Under the pieces are notes generated by a model. The model was not told where the DNA came from and did not search any database. It saw nothing but the letters and a program-made list of their open reading frames with translations. The translations under genes were made by a program, and so were the position numbers. Shown piece after piece: positions 34,263-46,250 of a DNA stretch of 64,000 bases. Origin of the DNA: Stenopsyche tienmushanensis (lineage: Eukaryota > Arthropoda > Insecta > Trichoptera > Stenopsychidae); assembly GCA_008973525.1 (NCBI GenBank), contig WACJ01000129.1, forward strand, positions 434,001-498,000, in the 5' to 3' direction. Positions within the stretch are counted from its first letter, which is position 1. Each line of letters starts with the position of its first letter.

Positions 34263-35168
34263 GTTTTTTTTCAAGACTCAAGACAAGAAATTTTCCACTA
34301 TTATTATTATTACTTTTTATATTTTTATATTACCACTTGACAACCAATTTGTATCGAGACACGGTTCAGGAGACACATATTTTTGTTACAAGCGAAAAAT
34401 AAATTTATTGTTTGTTTTTTTTTTTTAATTATTTTTTTCCGTACTTTATCAGAAATGTTTGGGAAAATATCTATTAAGCTTGGTTTTATATTGTTTTTTA
34501 TTCAGAAGAAAATTAAATAAACATGGAATTTCCCATGAATTGTCGCTAATCGCACTACAACATCATATTCGTTTTGTCGCTATTTTTATCTATCATTATA
34601 TTTTTATTGATATTACTGCACAATACGGAGAATCTCTGTTCATAGAAAGTCGATGAGAAATAGATTGACCTTTTCATAGCACTTCAGGTCTGCGTGCAAA
34701 CATTTACCTGGCGGCACGTTTCACTCTCAGGAGTGTCATTAATTTACATGATTATATGTTTTGTTCTTTCGACTTTGTAAATAACACCGAAACCATAAAA
34801 AAAAGATATATATCACAACGTAGAAGTCGTGACGACCCAAAAAACGACATCCACGGAACTGTTGATTCAGTGCTAGATATACATGAAATGCTTTTTTGCT
34901 CTTTCTCTTAAACAACCCCCAAACAGTATGGCATGTGTTCGTCTGCCAATTTAGCATTCAAATTATGTAAATATTTATAATAACAAAACTACAAAAACAG
35001 TAGCATAAATGTTTGAATACTTTTGGGTACTCCTAATATTACAGAATTACTTGCACTTAAAATATGAAGTAGCCAGTTTTTGAAAAATAATGTGAATATC
35101 TTTGGATTATTTAAATAAATAATTCCAATGTGAATATCTATTTTAAAAAAAGTTTGATTCAGTATCAA
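34263..35168. other. No recognisable feature
   Basis: Very AT-rich, with short T-rich and TTA repeats near 34295-34320 and 34400-34430. No motifs. Confidence 0.5.
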
Positions 35169-35490
35169 TCTAGTATATAAAAATGAATTGGGTTTTGTTC
35201 GTTCGAAATGCGCTGCCATACCGTTCATTAGATTGCAATAAAACTTCATCCACTTATTGCTAAGAATTTTGCGAGTAACATAGGCATAGTATAATATATA
35301 AAATTAATGTTTGTTTGTCCGTATTTAATGCGTTGCCGTACCATTCATTCAATTGCAATAAAACTTTGCCAACTTATTGCTTGCACTTTTTCAAATAATA
35401 TAAGTATAGTACAATTAACTTACAGCAGATCTTATATATAAAAATCAATGTTTGTATTTTTGTTCATATTTATAATAAAACCAACAAAAT
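35169..35490 (+). mobile_element. Helitron-like 5' end with internal units
   Basis: Starts tctagtatataaaaatgaat after an A, as Helitrons do, followed by gttcgttcgaaatgcgctgc and ccgttcattagattgcaata. Two further related units begin near 35290 and 35432. It is alignable with 24094-23790 (minus strand) throughout. No Helitron gene or 3' hairpin is found downstream. Confidence 0.5.
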
Positions 35491-36597
35491 AAAATAAATT
35501 TCATTATTTCTATCATTCCTGATTAAACAAGATAGCTTTACAGTACAACCTTGCTATCGATATACAAGTGCATGATGAGATGCAAGACATCCGTTTCTGT
35601 CTCCGATTCACTAATATCCGCACTCAATGTGCTAGAATGCTCAATATTATATACAATTATGGAGCAAATTTCATATATTTCGACAATGACGCATTTTTAT
35701 TTCATTTAGAATTCTCAGAATAACGGATCGATCTTTGAGTTGGTCAGCCATTTGTGGTTTTGTGCTAATGATAAAATGACCATTCTAAATTTGTCATATA
35801 AGCGTAACGTTTTCTGATGAAGATTGATTGATTGTTACTTTCGCTTGGCGTGTATTATGCATCCAAATGTTCGAAGTTGAAAATCTTAATATACAAATTT
35901 CCAGCATCAACTGAGTTTATGCTTAGGATGTTAATGAGCGCTTAGATAAGGACGAGGAAGGGATCAAAATTAATGGACGCTATGCGAATCAGTCGGGACT
36001 TGTAATGTAGTTGTTATAATGTTAAACACACTTGATGGACTTAAAGTCAGGATTAATGAATCAAGTAATGTGAGGTATTGAAGTGACTCAAACAGCTGGC
36101 TGCTCCAGCCAAATATTAATTATAAAGATGATCATAAATCATTCCAGTACGCGTTTCAAAGCGGGTGTCGTGATTTAGTCCAGAATCGTATTTGTTCTGC
36201 CGATTTTAATAAACGAGGCATGAATCGCGTACAAATAAATGGGCAGGAATCGAAATATAGCGTGATGATGTGTCGCATTTACATAGAATCCAGCTAGCGT
36301 TAAGTTGACCTATTGAAAGTTGAACGAACGGTCGGACAAAGCCCATAACTATACCATGGCCTGGAACCCAATCAATACATATAATAAGCAACATCAAAAA
36401 TTATATACAAGACGCTATTATTGTGGGCTGCCGGTATAATGGAAAATGAACAAGTCGAGGAAAATGGTGCGATTCGATTAATTTTTCATCGCTGTGGCAT
36501 TTCCCAGCATTTTGTATTAAGTACTTCTAAATGATGGATGTCATTTCGCCAAACAAATAATGAAATATCATGCGGCATCGATCTATTTTCATTATAC
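35491..36597. other. Unique sequence, no gene recognised
   Basis: No repeat partner. A 63-codon frame at 36206-36397 has no motif. Confidence 0.5.
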
Positions 36598-36632
36598 GGG
36601 TTGTGGTAGGGAAACTATCTTATTTTAATAAT
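36598..36632 (+). repeat. MITE end related to 44059-44271
   Basis: ggtagggaaactatcttatt matches the terminal repeat of the 213-bp MITE at 44059. No opposite end is found nearby. Confidence 0.4.
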
Positions 36633-36654
36633 GAATAACATAAACAGTATAAGA

Positions 36655-36831
36655 GATAAGTTGAGACTGAACAGTTAGTGACCTAGTGGTATGTTGGACT
36701 GTTTTTGATAGAGTCCATGTCCCACGCTTTTGTGCGTGCTGTTCTGAGTGGAGATCGCGAAGCACCTGAGGGCCGGAATCCTCTGAGCGAAACCTTACGA
36801 CCAACTCCTCCTGGACCGTCCTTCTGACCGA
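36655..36831 (-). mobile_element. LINE 5' module L, downstream part
   Basis: The minus strand shows catggactc..., then ccaacataccactaggtcac, as in 47425-47480 and in 39850-39910. It is the part of L lying beyond the LINE inserted at 36832-38423. Confidence 0.5.
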
Positions 36832-37059
36832 CTTTTTTTTGTTTCTTTTTTTTCCTTTGGGAGTCTTGAATAAGACATCCTGGGTTTGATCCCAGGATAG
36901 TGTTAGATTCTTACTGACTAAACCCCTCCCTTGTCCTTCTCTGTCCCCCTGGTATTTTTTTCCACATTACTTCAGGATAACAGGTAGTCTGGCCTTGGGC
37001 AACTGGCCCTATTCTAGTGTTGGAGAGCCGCTCTGCGCCTCTCACTCTCACTGCCCTCT

Positions 37060-37300
37060 TTAGCGCTCAGAATTTCTTACATAATCGCACCAAAGGTCCC
37101 AGTTCTTTTTGTTTACCATCATGCTGTGGATCATGTTGTCAACGTTGAGCTCGGCTACCCCGAGTGCTTGTTTCAGCGTATTTTTCTGGGGTATCCAAGC
37201 CTCACAGTCAGTGATGGTGTGTTAGGCATTGTGGAACTCCGCTTTAATCCGCACCGAAACATCCGTGTCCAGTGAGCACCTAAATCAAGCGGTAGGTCGT
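37060..37300 (-). pseudogene. LINE ORF2 C-terminus
   Basis: LTGHGCFG (about 37253-37276) is the conserved block before the zinc motif. After a frame change, HTITDCEAW and ELNVDNMIHSMMVNKKNW follow, ending in a stop at 37060-37062. The same order is seen at 60032-60496, but the sequences differ widely. The first cysteine pair of the zinc motif is lost. Confidence 0.6.
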
Positions 37301-37387
37301 TTCACCATGTTTTCGGACCCTCCACCGGCTTACGACCGGGATCGACTGTATTACCTCGTTTATGGTACATACGTCTTCTTCACGGCT

Positions 37388-37606
37388 TTGGCCCTTCGAT
37401 ATTGGGCATGAGCCCTCCGAGCTAACTGACCACCTTCTGCGCCTTCTGCGTAGCTGCTTCAATATGTTTTCTGAAGGTCAGCTTGTTGTCCAAGTTTTTT
37501 AACCCTCGGTCTTTTTCTTCTACTGCAGATCATTGCCTCCGTTTTTTCTGCCGCCAGCTGCAGATGATTTTCCCGCATCCATACGTTGATTCTGGCGAGA
37601 GCTTAA
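37388..37606 (-). pseudogene. LINE reverse transcriptase, thumb region
   Basis: AEKTEAMICSRRKR (about 37515-37560), then LDNKLTFRKHIEAATQKAQ (about 37430-37490), then LMPNIEGPK (about 37388-37414). These are the KTE, the LD..LtF..H and the MPNIGGPK blocks that follow the catalytic core in R1-type reverse transcriptases. A stop separates the last two. The catalytic YADD part is not present. Confidence 0.65.
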
Positions 37607-37639
37607 TTGACCGTTCCCATTTTTTTATTCATACCTCAG

Positions 37640-38330
37640 CCTCTTTGTCTCGCTTTAGGGTCTCCTCTCTTGCTACCGTTGCTGTTGATGCCGCTGTGGC
37701 AATGAGGGCAACGCATGTGGCATGCTTCCTGCACTTCTTGCTCTTCCTTTTCTTTGCCGCTTTCTATCATTCCGGATACTCGGGCTACTAATGCAGAGGT
37801 GCAGAAAGGGAGGAAGGGAGATAAGTACTTAGGGTTGGCACTTCACTCTCCGAAGCCTTTTGCTGTAACGGCAATTGTTGCTGTAGCTGCTGCGGTTACT
37901 TCTGTAACTGCTTGATTAGGGCCTTTTGTTGTTTGTGCAACGTTTCCCTCCCATCTTGATGTTTATCTGGTGCTTCTTGCATCTTTTTATAAGTTGCGTT
38001 GATAGCAACCTTCACCTTGTTGTGAAGATTTTTTTATGTGTGCCCTATATCACGTAAATCTCAAATAGCTGACCCAAGGTTATCGAAAACTTTCTGCTCT
38101 TTTCTTGCTGTTAAGATCTCGTATACTCATCTTCGTGCTCCAACCTACTCAATTCTACTTTCATCCCGGTAGATTCCTCGGTCTCGTTTAAATTTCGTTT
38201 CGAAAAAAAATCGTTTACCTTCCACCGGAAGAAAGCCCTCGGAAATTTCCCAAGGCCAACCCCCAAGAAATCACCCAAAGAAGCAGTCCTGGAAAATCGT
38301 CAGAGAATTCTTATCTCAGGGAGTACCTGC
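37640..38330 (-). pseudogene. LINE ORF1 (gag-like) remnant
   Basis: In broken minus-strand frames, NKVKVAINATYKKMQ (about 37982-38030) is followed by a Gln-rich, coiled-coil-like stretch and a Ser/Leu-rich segment. Position between the 5' module and ORF2 and its low-complexity make-up fit a LINE ORF1. The cysteine knuckles usual in such proteins are not clearly seen. Assignment is by position and character. Confidence 0.4.
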
Positions 38331-38423
38331 AAACGTCAGATCGCAGCGCCTAGGATGGCACTCCGATGGCACTCGGAGCAAATCCGTTGACACGTCTGCT
38401 CACTGCCGCTGCCAGGAGGCAAG

Positions 38424-38622
38424 AGTACCCTCAAACTAGCCACATAGGAGTGTCTTCCACCGCTCTTTTGATTCCCCAAGAAACGCTACGCGCAGAGCTT
38501 CTAAACGTCTACTCGTTTCTAAAAATGGCCAGGTTCCTATAGGAAAGTTTCAGGCTAAGTGCACCCAAAGGTGCATTGGAGGAGGAAGGAAGAGCAAAAG
38601 GACTACTACACAAAGTCTCTGC
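38424..38622 (-). mobile_element. LINE 5' module L, upstream part
   Basis: Blocks acataggagtgtcttccacc, gaaacgctacgcgcagagct and gtgcattggaggaggaagga are the complement of L at 47219-47380. Joined to the nested LINE at 38423. Confidence 0.65.
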
Positions 38623-39849
38623 CGCTGGGTTTGAATGCCACAAATGCCAATAAAATACTCAAAGTGTTTATCGTATCGTAAAAAATGGAAACATTTAAAA
38701 TTCACTTGAAAAATGAATAGGATGGGTGTTGTGGGGTAGGATGGATGCCGTGTTCCTTTTTTACTAAATATTCGAATACTTTCGGGCTCTTTAAAAAAAA
38801 TTGATAAACATAACGTAAGCTTGTTATTCTTCTGGCTGAAGTTACAACAATAATAAATCAAGTATTAAAATAACACAGTTCATCTAATAATTTCTCCAGA
38901 AAAAAGTTGTAGACTTGATCTTCGCTCAAAGCAAAAGTCCGCATTTTAAGCTGTGGCCATTCGTCTCGTCTACAAATGTACAGAACGAAAGCTCAGACAT
39001 AAAAAGAGGTTTCCGTCTCATAATGGAACTCATTAAGCTCATTCTCATTTTTTAACCGACATGCTTTTACTGAATAATATATGTGTTTACCGGAGTTATT
39101 TAGCAGTTTGCAGCGCTTCTCAAATTTATGTTATCGCGCGCGATGAACACATTTTATTTATGTCCGTCTTCCTGTTGAACACGACTTTAAACAAAAACTT
39201 TTCCCGGATGACCGACCACCCCCTGCCGCCGTCCGACACCGATCAGAATTCATTAAAACCCCCTTTTTATCTGAGGCCGCGTCGGGAAATAAAAAATTGC
39301 GGAGCCACCCTGTAAAATTTGAACATCAATTCGATCATAAAAATGTTCAATTTATCAATCCGTCTGACATTGTTCCTCGCTTATTGGACATTTCCAACAT
39401 GTATTGTTCATGCTGATGGAAGTGAATCGAGGGTTGATCTTCTGCCTAACTGAATCCGATCATTCATTAGATTATTCTGCATACGGAATAAGATGATTGA
39501 TCAGTTTCATGGTGTGGCATGTTCCTTTCATATAACATGCTTAGAATTCAATACAGTTGTTGTTAGAGAATAGTGTCATGATTGTGTGTCAAATACTGTA
39601 AGGGTGGTTTAACGTATTGTCAAAGGATCAACCGAATCGAAACGATCTCTATTTGTTTTCAAAAACCATTGATGTTACCAATATTATTTTAACTATTTAT
39701 TCAAATGGAAATTAATCTTAAGAATAACTTAAAGATGAGCATAATGAAGTAAATACATCATGAATGATTTTTCAAGCCAAAGGTGATTAGTATATCGTAA
39801 TTTTCCATGACCCTCCATATACGCTCAAACTAGGATTAGATTATTTGAA
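38623..39849. other. Unique sequence, no gene recognised
   Basis: Frames at 38550-38861 and 39061-39315 have no motif. No repeat partner. Confidence 0.5.
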
Positions 39850-40033
39850 TAGTTAAGATCGGACAGACAGCGACTTACTGGTATATCAGACTCTTGATGA
39901 CAGAGTCCATGCTTTGCGCTGAAGTGCCATCTATTCTGAGTACCCACGAACCAGCTACCTAGGAGTGTCTTCCACCGTTCTTTGATCCTCCGAGAAACAC
40001 TATGCACAGAGCTTCCAGATGCCCTTTCACTCC
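39850..40033 (-). mobile_element. LINE 5' module L
   Basis: The minus strand carries gaagctctgtgcatagtgtt, the gaagacactcctaggtagct block and gtctgatataccagtaagtc, so it shows L continuous across the point where the copy at 36.7-38.6 kb is split. Confidence 0.65.
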
Positions 40034-40440
40034 TTAAATACGTGTTGATATAAAAGCAAACGGAGCTCACCGAACGGACGCCCCGGTGGACGCCACCGCG
40101 GTCCGGCCAATTTGTAGCAAAAAACGAATAATATCCGATAGATATTCGAATTTACAAATATTGAAAAAAATGATAAATATATATATTCGATTGGGACCCT
40201 TAATTGGGACATAGGTTGGGGCCCTCCACTTACCCGTGTCTACCATGGGGTCTAAACATGTAGACCCACGACGACATCTGCATGCCCAAAGCACAAAGTA
40301 GTTTGCGTAAAAACCTAACTGTCCTTGAGAGGGGGAACTAAGTAAGCTTAGTAAAGTTTAACAGGCGATCAGATGATTGAAAAACCCCTCCAATTTTTTA
40401 AAATGTTAATCGTATCTACTGAGGGGGTTGAATCTGCTAA
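40034..40440. other. No recognisable feature
   Basis: Short antisense frames overlap at 40027-40294. No motif or repeat partner. Confidence 0.45.
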
Positions 40441-40910
40441 TTTAAGCTCGACTGGTAAACCGTTTGAAAAAGTAACAATTGAGTGAGAATTTGGCGCCAA
40501 AACTGGAGCAAAAGGTTTTAAAGACACTAAAAATACCGAGGCAGGTCACTAAATATTTGTGTCCAACACCTCTGACACTACAAGAGCATCTCTCTTTTGG
40601 AAGCCATGCCCGAACATGACCACAGAATATGTTCTGCAACCATGAACAGATCTTTGCATGAACACTTCAGACTATCCACAACATATATTCCACCAGTAGT
40701 TCCACTTTATGCAACACAGGGTAAGCTTCGCACCTAACTCATGTTACCATAACAGGGTTTGATGAGCAAACCGACGAGGCTGCTTTCGCGCACCTCTATT
40801 CTATATCACTAATCCAGGGATTCAACTATTACCTACGAGCATAGGATTGCCCCCTCCCCCCCACTGGGGTTTTATGGGTGGACACTGGTGGAATGAAACA
40901 CCCACCCGGG
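40441..40910 (-). mobile_element. Short LINE: module L start joined to module P end
   Basis: The minus strand starts ccgggtgggtgtttcattcc at 40910 (the L start), runs through cacccataaaacccc and gcgcgaaagcagcctcgtcg, and then passes to a P-type ORF2 end. There AEHILWSC (about 40605-40630) carries the zinc-motif His and Cys. Total length is about 470 bp, so nearly all of the LINE is missing. It is the third L-P copy after 1825 and 47219. Confidence 0.6.
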
Positions 40911-40969
40911 ATCATTTGAATAGCATTTTTATTTGAATAGCAGATTATAAATATAATAATATTTGTTTC

Positions 40970-41190
40970 ATTCAGAAGTGGAATCTGACACCAGTGTAAC
41001 GTGGAGTCCTCTGGTCACTCCCATGTGTTTGACGAGATAGCTGCACTCGCACGCGGATCAACCCTGCTTCCATGTCGTAATAGTCTTAGCTGGTTTCTTT
41101 ATTGATGATGAGAGAGAGAAATCAATACTGTTCAATGACTCCTCATAATTTCCGCTTCCTGCGCGTCACCACCGAAACGATAAACAGGCC
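40970..41190 (-). mobile_element. Primer-binding site and LTR family A fragment
   Basis: The minus strand has tggtgtcagattccacttc (40975-40993) next to the LTR end (ccacgttaca, from 40995). Further right the actcctcataatttccgctt and cctgcgcgtcaccaccg blocks belong to LTR A. Confidence 0.6.
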
Positions 41191-42654
41191 AAATTTGCTC
41201 CAATATTTTTCGTTCCAAATTTGATTTAAATCGGATCCCAATGGATTTAAATCATCAAAATGACTTTACATACGCATGTAATATTATTTTAACCATTTTA
41301 ACGTCAACGACTTACCGGTAAATTGTTGGCATACCTAAAAATGATTATGTTAGATAATCTATTTTGATATTTATTGTACCAATTCAATCACTCCAAATTG
41401 GAGTGTCCGAGTTTCTAAATCTAATTCACAATAGACCGTTTTAAAGCACGACGAACATTTGGGAATTCCAACAGCAGCTCTTCACCGTAATTTGGATGGC
41501 ATGAAAACTGCTCGAAAATGAATCATACTGTCGAATATGAACAAAATCAAAAACTGGCTTTTCATTATTCAGAAATTGAACAAACAATCCAAACAATATA
41601 AATTTATATGAATGAAATAGTTGCTCATGTCAGAATCTAAATAAACCACCCTTAAATAATTAATTCTCGAAACCGTCGCCATTTATGAATTGCCGTTGCG
41701 AGAGACAATATAGTGGTGGAAGTCTGTCACGTCGAAAAACTTTAAAAGCTACTTAATTAATGATTCAGGGGGAGGAAATTGTGTCAACTCATTACGAACG
41801 TCGTGCAGCGCGGACAAATAAGGGATGATCGGTCCGACAGCATCCCACATTTATTTGATTCCCCAATGTTCATCCGTTATGATCAATCATCCAAATCTAC
41901 AATAAAGCAATTATTGAGTATCAGCCTGGAAATTCTGTGTAAGCCGCAAACAAAGCAAACTACCACGCTCTGCCAATCACCGATTTTCTCACTTCATCCC
42001 CTTCATTAGCGAGAAAACATGTTTCTTCTTCTTCTCGCATGATTGTGCTGTTTGTAAGCTGGCATTAATGGAGCTAATATATTGACTTGGCGCTTATTAA
42101 CAAATGATTGCCCGGCGGCTGAAAGATGCTGATGGCAAACCATGCTTGAAAGCTCTTTAAAAAATATGAGCAACTTCTCCCGAGCCACGGCTTCAAAGGA
42201 CCATTAATCATCTTGTTTTATTACTCATATATCAGCCCCGGGACCGCATAATGAAGCGACGGCTCGATACGCGATGAAAAATTGAAATGCTCATCGACGA
42301 ATTTCAGCTGAAAGGCTTTTACTTATCGCAATTAAACCACTTAGATCAAATTCATTCGAAATTTTAATCGATCTCAATCAACCCCCCCGAACAAGCAATA
42401 TTCCTTGTTTAACACGCAGGTTAAGTTTCTGATTAACGACGTGGATATCATAATCGTGTAATGTGAAGCAATACAAAATAACGCTAATTGATTCAGCGGA
42501 TTAATTGAAGCATTGAGCGGTATCGGACCATAATGTTTTAATACTGCTTTCAACATATGTTTATACGACGTACTGTGGCTTTAATTATGCTTAAGACTAA
42601 AAAGTAGATATCAAAATGTAGATAAAGATGAGCAAGAAGAATAAAAATAGATCG
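41191..42654. other. Unique sequence, no gene recognised
   Basis: Frames of 60-76 codons (41779-42009, 42006-42188, 42374-42556) show no family motif. Confidence 0.5.
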
Positions 42655-42830
42655 TTGTATCAGTGGTCCGAAATTCGGCCCGGTTGTGGCCATACCCTCT
42701 AATTTTAGGGCATTTAGGACAATGCATCCACGTTCCGTTCACACTCTTTTTTTTCGGGACCGCAAGTGAGACTCAAAACTCTTCACTACCCTATACAACA
42801 TATATTTAAATAATTATTTTTATCTATTTA
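42655..42830 (+). mobile_element. LINE module P, 3' fragment
   Basis: cagtggtccgaaattcggcc and ctctaattttagggcattta match the P tail (SGPKFGPVG..., TPSNFRAF) with a small deletion. A 3' region that resembles 47770-47830 follows. Confidence 0.5.
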
Positions 42831-44058
42831 ATTTTTAAACAGTTTTCATATTTAGGAGGCTCCTTATGTTGTTGATATATTTTTCCCAAAGATTATGCTT
42901 ATGCCGTACTAATGAAGTGCTTTTAGATTCACAATACTTTTCCGTATGATGTGAACCGTCTGGTAATAAATGATTCGGGCGTGAGCAGCCCATACACAGT
43001 TATCCACGTGAGAAGCATGCACGCATACCCTGTGTATTTCTGTTCTTTGTTGATGCTCGTAACGGAAACTGCACACGCTTTAATTCGAATAGCTTATCAA
43101 TCGGAATCATTGGGATACAACCTCTTCTTCTTCAAAATTTTCAATTCAAATGGTTGCTCTGATGATGTTATTTATCATTTTTTTCAATAAAAACAATTCA
43201 AATATATTTTTATTTAGAATGATGAACTAACTGAATGTTATCCTTATGTTTTGTTCGTGTGTTTACGTGTCATTTAATCAATGCCTTTACATACAATTCA
43301 TATCAAAAGTCACTTTTCGAATTTTATCATGCTGATACACGTACCACATATTGAAAACCACTATTTTGTTTAAATATATCAATGCAGTAAATTCTTTTGT
43401 AGACACCACTAAAATTTCGTTTGAATCTATTAGCTGGTTTAAGTATTATATCAATTTTACGAAAGAAACAGAGTTTAATGAATTTCTTGCAAAGTCTCCC
43501 GCACTTTAGGCGAAGTTTAGCGCGGAATACCCAAACTGTAAATTGTTAATGTTTTTTAAATTTTGATGTTCGTTTTCATCGGTAGTGATTTCTTCCCTAA
43601 CATATTTTTCTGTCAATGATAGCACCTCATATCGTGTTGAATTGTGGAGTTTATTTTGTTGTTAATTAATTTGTTATGTGTGAAGTTAGCTCCAAGGAAT
43701 TGCTTTACTTGGCGGGTACTCACTTTTAGTATTACCGCCTCTTGGCATAGTTGACTAAAGGCTTATTTTACCTTAGCAAAACCGGATCGGACACCGCGAC
43801 ACCTGACATCCCGAAGGCATTCATTTATATATACATATATAGATAGATATTGTATAGGGTCTTTCAATAAAAACGCTCAATCAAATAGAGTGTGTATCTG
43901 AGCATAATAAATAAAATAAGCGTCCGAGTTTCATTTTGACATTGATGTTCATTTTCATTTTTTTTTTTCAACTGCATTGCATTTATGTATTAATTATAAA
44001 TGTATTATAATTCTTAATTTTTCTTCACAAATATACATCTACTTGCGTATATATTATA
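42831..44058. other. No recognisable feature
   Basis: AT-rich, with a short tatatatacatatatagatag simple repeat near 43830. A 79-codon frame at 42951-43190 has no motif. Confidence 0.5.
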
Positions 44059-44271
44059 CAGAATGCAGCAGGGAAACTACCTTATTTTAAAGGTGACGCT
44101 TCTAAGACAAATACAAACACGCTTCTCCATCATCCACTGTGTGTTATTAAATCTACATAATAATAAACGTTAAATTCTGTTCTTTAAAATGAATTTAATC
44201 TTATTATTTTTAAAATAATTGACGTTTCAGGGCGTGCGTTTTAAATAAGGAAGTTTCCCTGCCGCATTCTG
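44059..44271. mobile_element. MITE with 29-30 bp inverted repeats (213 bp)
   Basis: Left end cagaatgcagcagggaaact (44059-44088 in full) and the complement cagaatgcggcagggaaact ending at 44271 are near-identical terminal repeats. The CAG start fits several DNA-transposon superfamilies, including hAT. I could not settle a target duplication: the flanks are tattata and cattatt. No coding frame. A related single end is at 36598-36632. Confidence 0.65.
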
Positions 44272-45404
44272 CATTATTTACCCAGCGTATACAGTGTATT
44301 TTATTAATGATTTAATTTTTTTCATTACAGGTGAGCCTTTTGAGATTTTCGCTCTTTTTTTGGACGCATTTCGGCGGTAAGTTAGTTACGTAATCATTTT
44401 TATATCCAAACTTTTGAATATAACATAAACGTATTGTCGTCGCGCGTCGCCGATGTCCCACAAGGAAGACACGACACGATTATTTCCCAACAAAATATGT
44501 GTTACATTAGGCTTTAATATCGAAGTCGGGGACTTAAACACGGCGTTCTCTTTATTCTTTAATGGAAACTCAAATTTGGGGTTGAATTTCTTTGTAAAGT
44601 TACCGATCTAGACACATATTCATGCATAATAGATGAAGCAACTTGAAGTTGGCTTGAACCATCACACCTCTGGGAAATGCTTCCAGCTCACATTATGAAG
44701 TAGTTCAGCTCGCTTAGGAGATCGAGAGCAATGAAAAATTGTATTATATTACACGTGTAAAATATTCAGCATGCTTTTGGGCCTTTGTAGGGCAACTTTT
44801 TTTTAAAGCCAACATAATTAAAATTCGCGCGCATAATCTTGATGTCGAAAAGCAATATATTAATGGTTTGGTTGTTTTTAAATAAATCCGAAAATAAGTT
44901 CATATGGTAATGAAGGATTAACCGAACTCGCGATCTGACTCCAAAAGCGATTACAAGGGCGTCCTTCGATGGCTTCTTCGGAGGCAGCATTCCTCATCGC
45001 AGGGAAAATTCTCGTAAAAGCCCTACAAGACATGGATAAGGGAAGGATTACTAAATATCACAGAACAAATTACAGTCGACCGACGGGTACATGACGGGAG
45101 AATGATTGAGGGTATTAAGAGCGCCCATGTTTGCCGAGGTTCGAAGGTGGCATCAGTAGGAGAGTGGAATTATGTCCTGCCCTCATGAATATGCATGGAG
45201 TTCCACGCCTCGGACGCGTGACATAATTACAGACATAGTCCTGAAAGTAATACCGCCAACAGGGGCTTCCAATCAATTTATTGCTGCCCTGAATGGTTGT
45301 CCACCTCTTGTCTAATCACTGCTATTTTGTAGTCGTTACGATCGTACATAGAAGTGATTCCACTTAAATAATTTTAAATTTCAAAAATCGTCCTTAACCT
45401 GTTA
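44272..45404. other. Unique sequence, no gene recognised
   Basis: A 74-codon frame at 44766-44990 has no motif. No repeat partner. Confidence 0.5.
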
Positions 45405-46110
45405 AGCAGGGAAGTTTCTTTTCAATAACATGACGTACAGTGGGCGCGCACATTTTCGTTAGGACGTATATATACGTCCAGCCCATCTGGCGTGAGTTCA
45501 TATTTTTTTTAACAATGCTTAAAATATATTTAAAAAAATCAATTAAACATATATTTTTTTATTTATTTAAATACAAAAACATATAGAAAGTAAACAAATT
45601 CAAAACAATAAATAAAAGTACACAAAAAAATGGAAACATGGAGTTTAAAAAAATAAAATATGTCCATGCATAAATTCAAAACTCAATTTCTGTGTGATTC
45701 TCGATATTTCCTGGCACTAGTTCAATTTCATTTGTTCTTTGAAAATGTCTTTCAACTAAGCGTGAGGGTTTAGGTGTAATCTTGTTTTTTGATGGCATAG
45801 GTTGGCTTTTTACTATGTTGTCTGAATTGAACATCAATACGTCTTCCATATTAAAACTATACATTTGCCTTTGAATCTTATGCTGCTAGTCACCACTTAC
45901 TAAATACACATCCACCCCAACACAATAGTAAAGTACGACCGATTTGCTACCTATCTTAAATTCATGTCAAAACATGTATCGACTATTCACACATTCATTA
46001 AACAAAAAAAAGCCTAGCCTGCTTTAGGGCTCAATATATATTTCGAGGACGTATATATACGTCCTAATCAATTTCGATGCATGTTGGACGTATATATACG
46101 TCATACCCAC
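45405..46110 (-). mobile_element. Possible piggyBac-like relic
   Basis: A minus-strand frame at 45676-45864 contains PSRLVERHFQRTNEI, which recalls the RLxxRHFP block shortly before the C-terminal cysteine domain of piggyBac transposases. The 18-bp palindrome ggacgtatatatacgtcc occurs in full or nearly so at 45462-45479, 46049-46066 and 46085-46102, a layout expected of subterminal transposase-binding repeats. The cysteine domain, DDD core and sharp TTAA ends are not seen. Tentative. Confidence 0.35.
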
Positions 46111-46127
46111 TTAATGGAATGAATTGT

Positions 46128-46250
46128 CATTTTTGTCGAATAACATCAATGAAACAATTAAACAACACCAATGAACGGGTGGTGGTGAAAACACACGACG
46201 ACCTCTCCATCGGAAGAATTTACTGTAACTGAACAAAATGGCCGATAATT
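46128..46250 (+). repeat. Interspersed repeat R, copy 2
   Basis: Links the aattgtcatttttgtc block (also at 31915) to the gacgacctctccat and ctgaacaaaatggccga blocks (also at 9300-9480 and 62795-62945), so these are parts of one family. Confidence 0.55.

Larger units (their letters stand above)
36832..38423 (-). mobile_element. R1-like LINE with ORF1 and ORF2 remnants, nested in L
   Basis: The minus-strand element ends in an A-rich tail (complement of the T-runs at 36832-36855), preceded by a 3' untranslated region with a tgggatcaaaccca hairpin (36884-36897). It carries an ORF1 remnant (about 37640-38330), reverse-transcriptase thumb pieces and an ORF2 C-terminus. The endonuclease and the RT catalytic core are deleted. 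The flanks on both sides (36655-36831 and 38424-38622) are module L, joined near a shared actcagaa/gtactc point. Confidence 0.65.

Noticed and set aside
36835..36900. tRNA B box (gggtttgatcccagg) and a SINE
   Set aside because: The palindrome-like segment lies in the 3' untranslated region of the minus-strand LINE, next to its A-rich tail, which explains it better.
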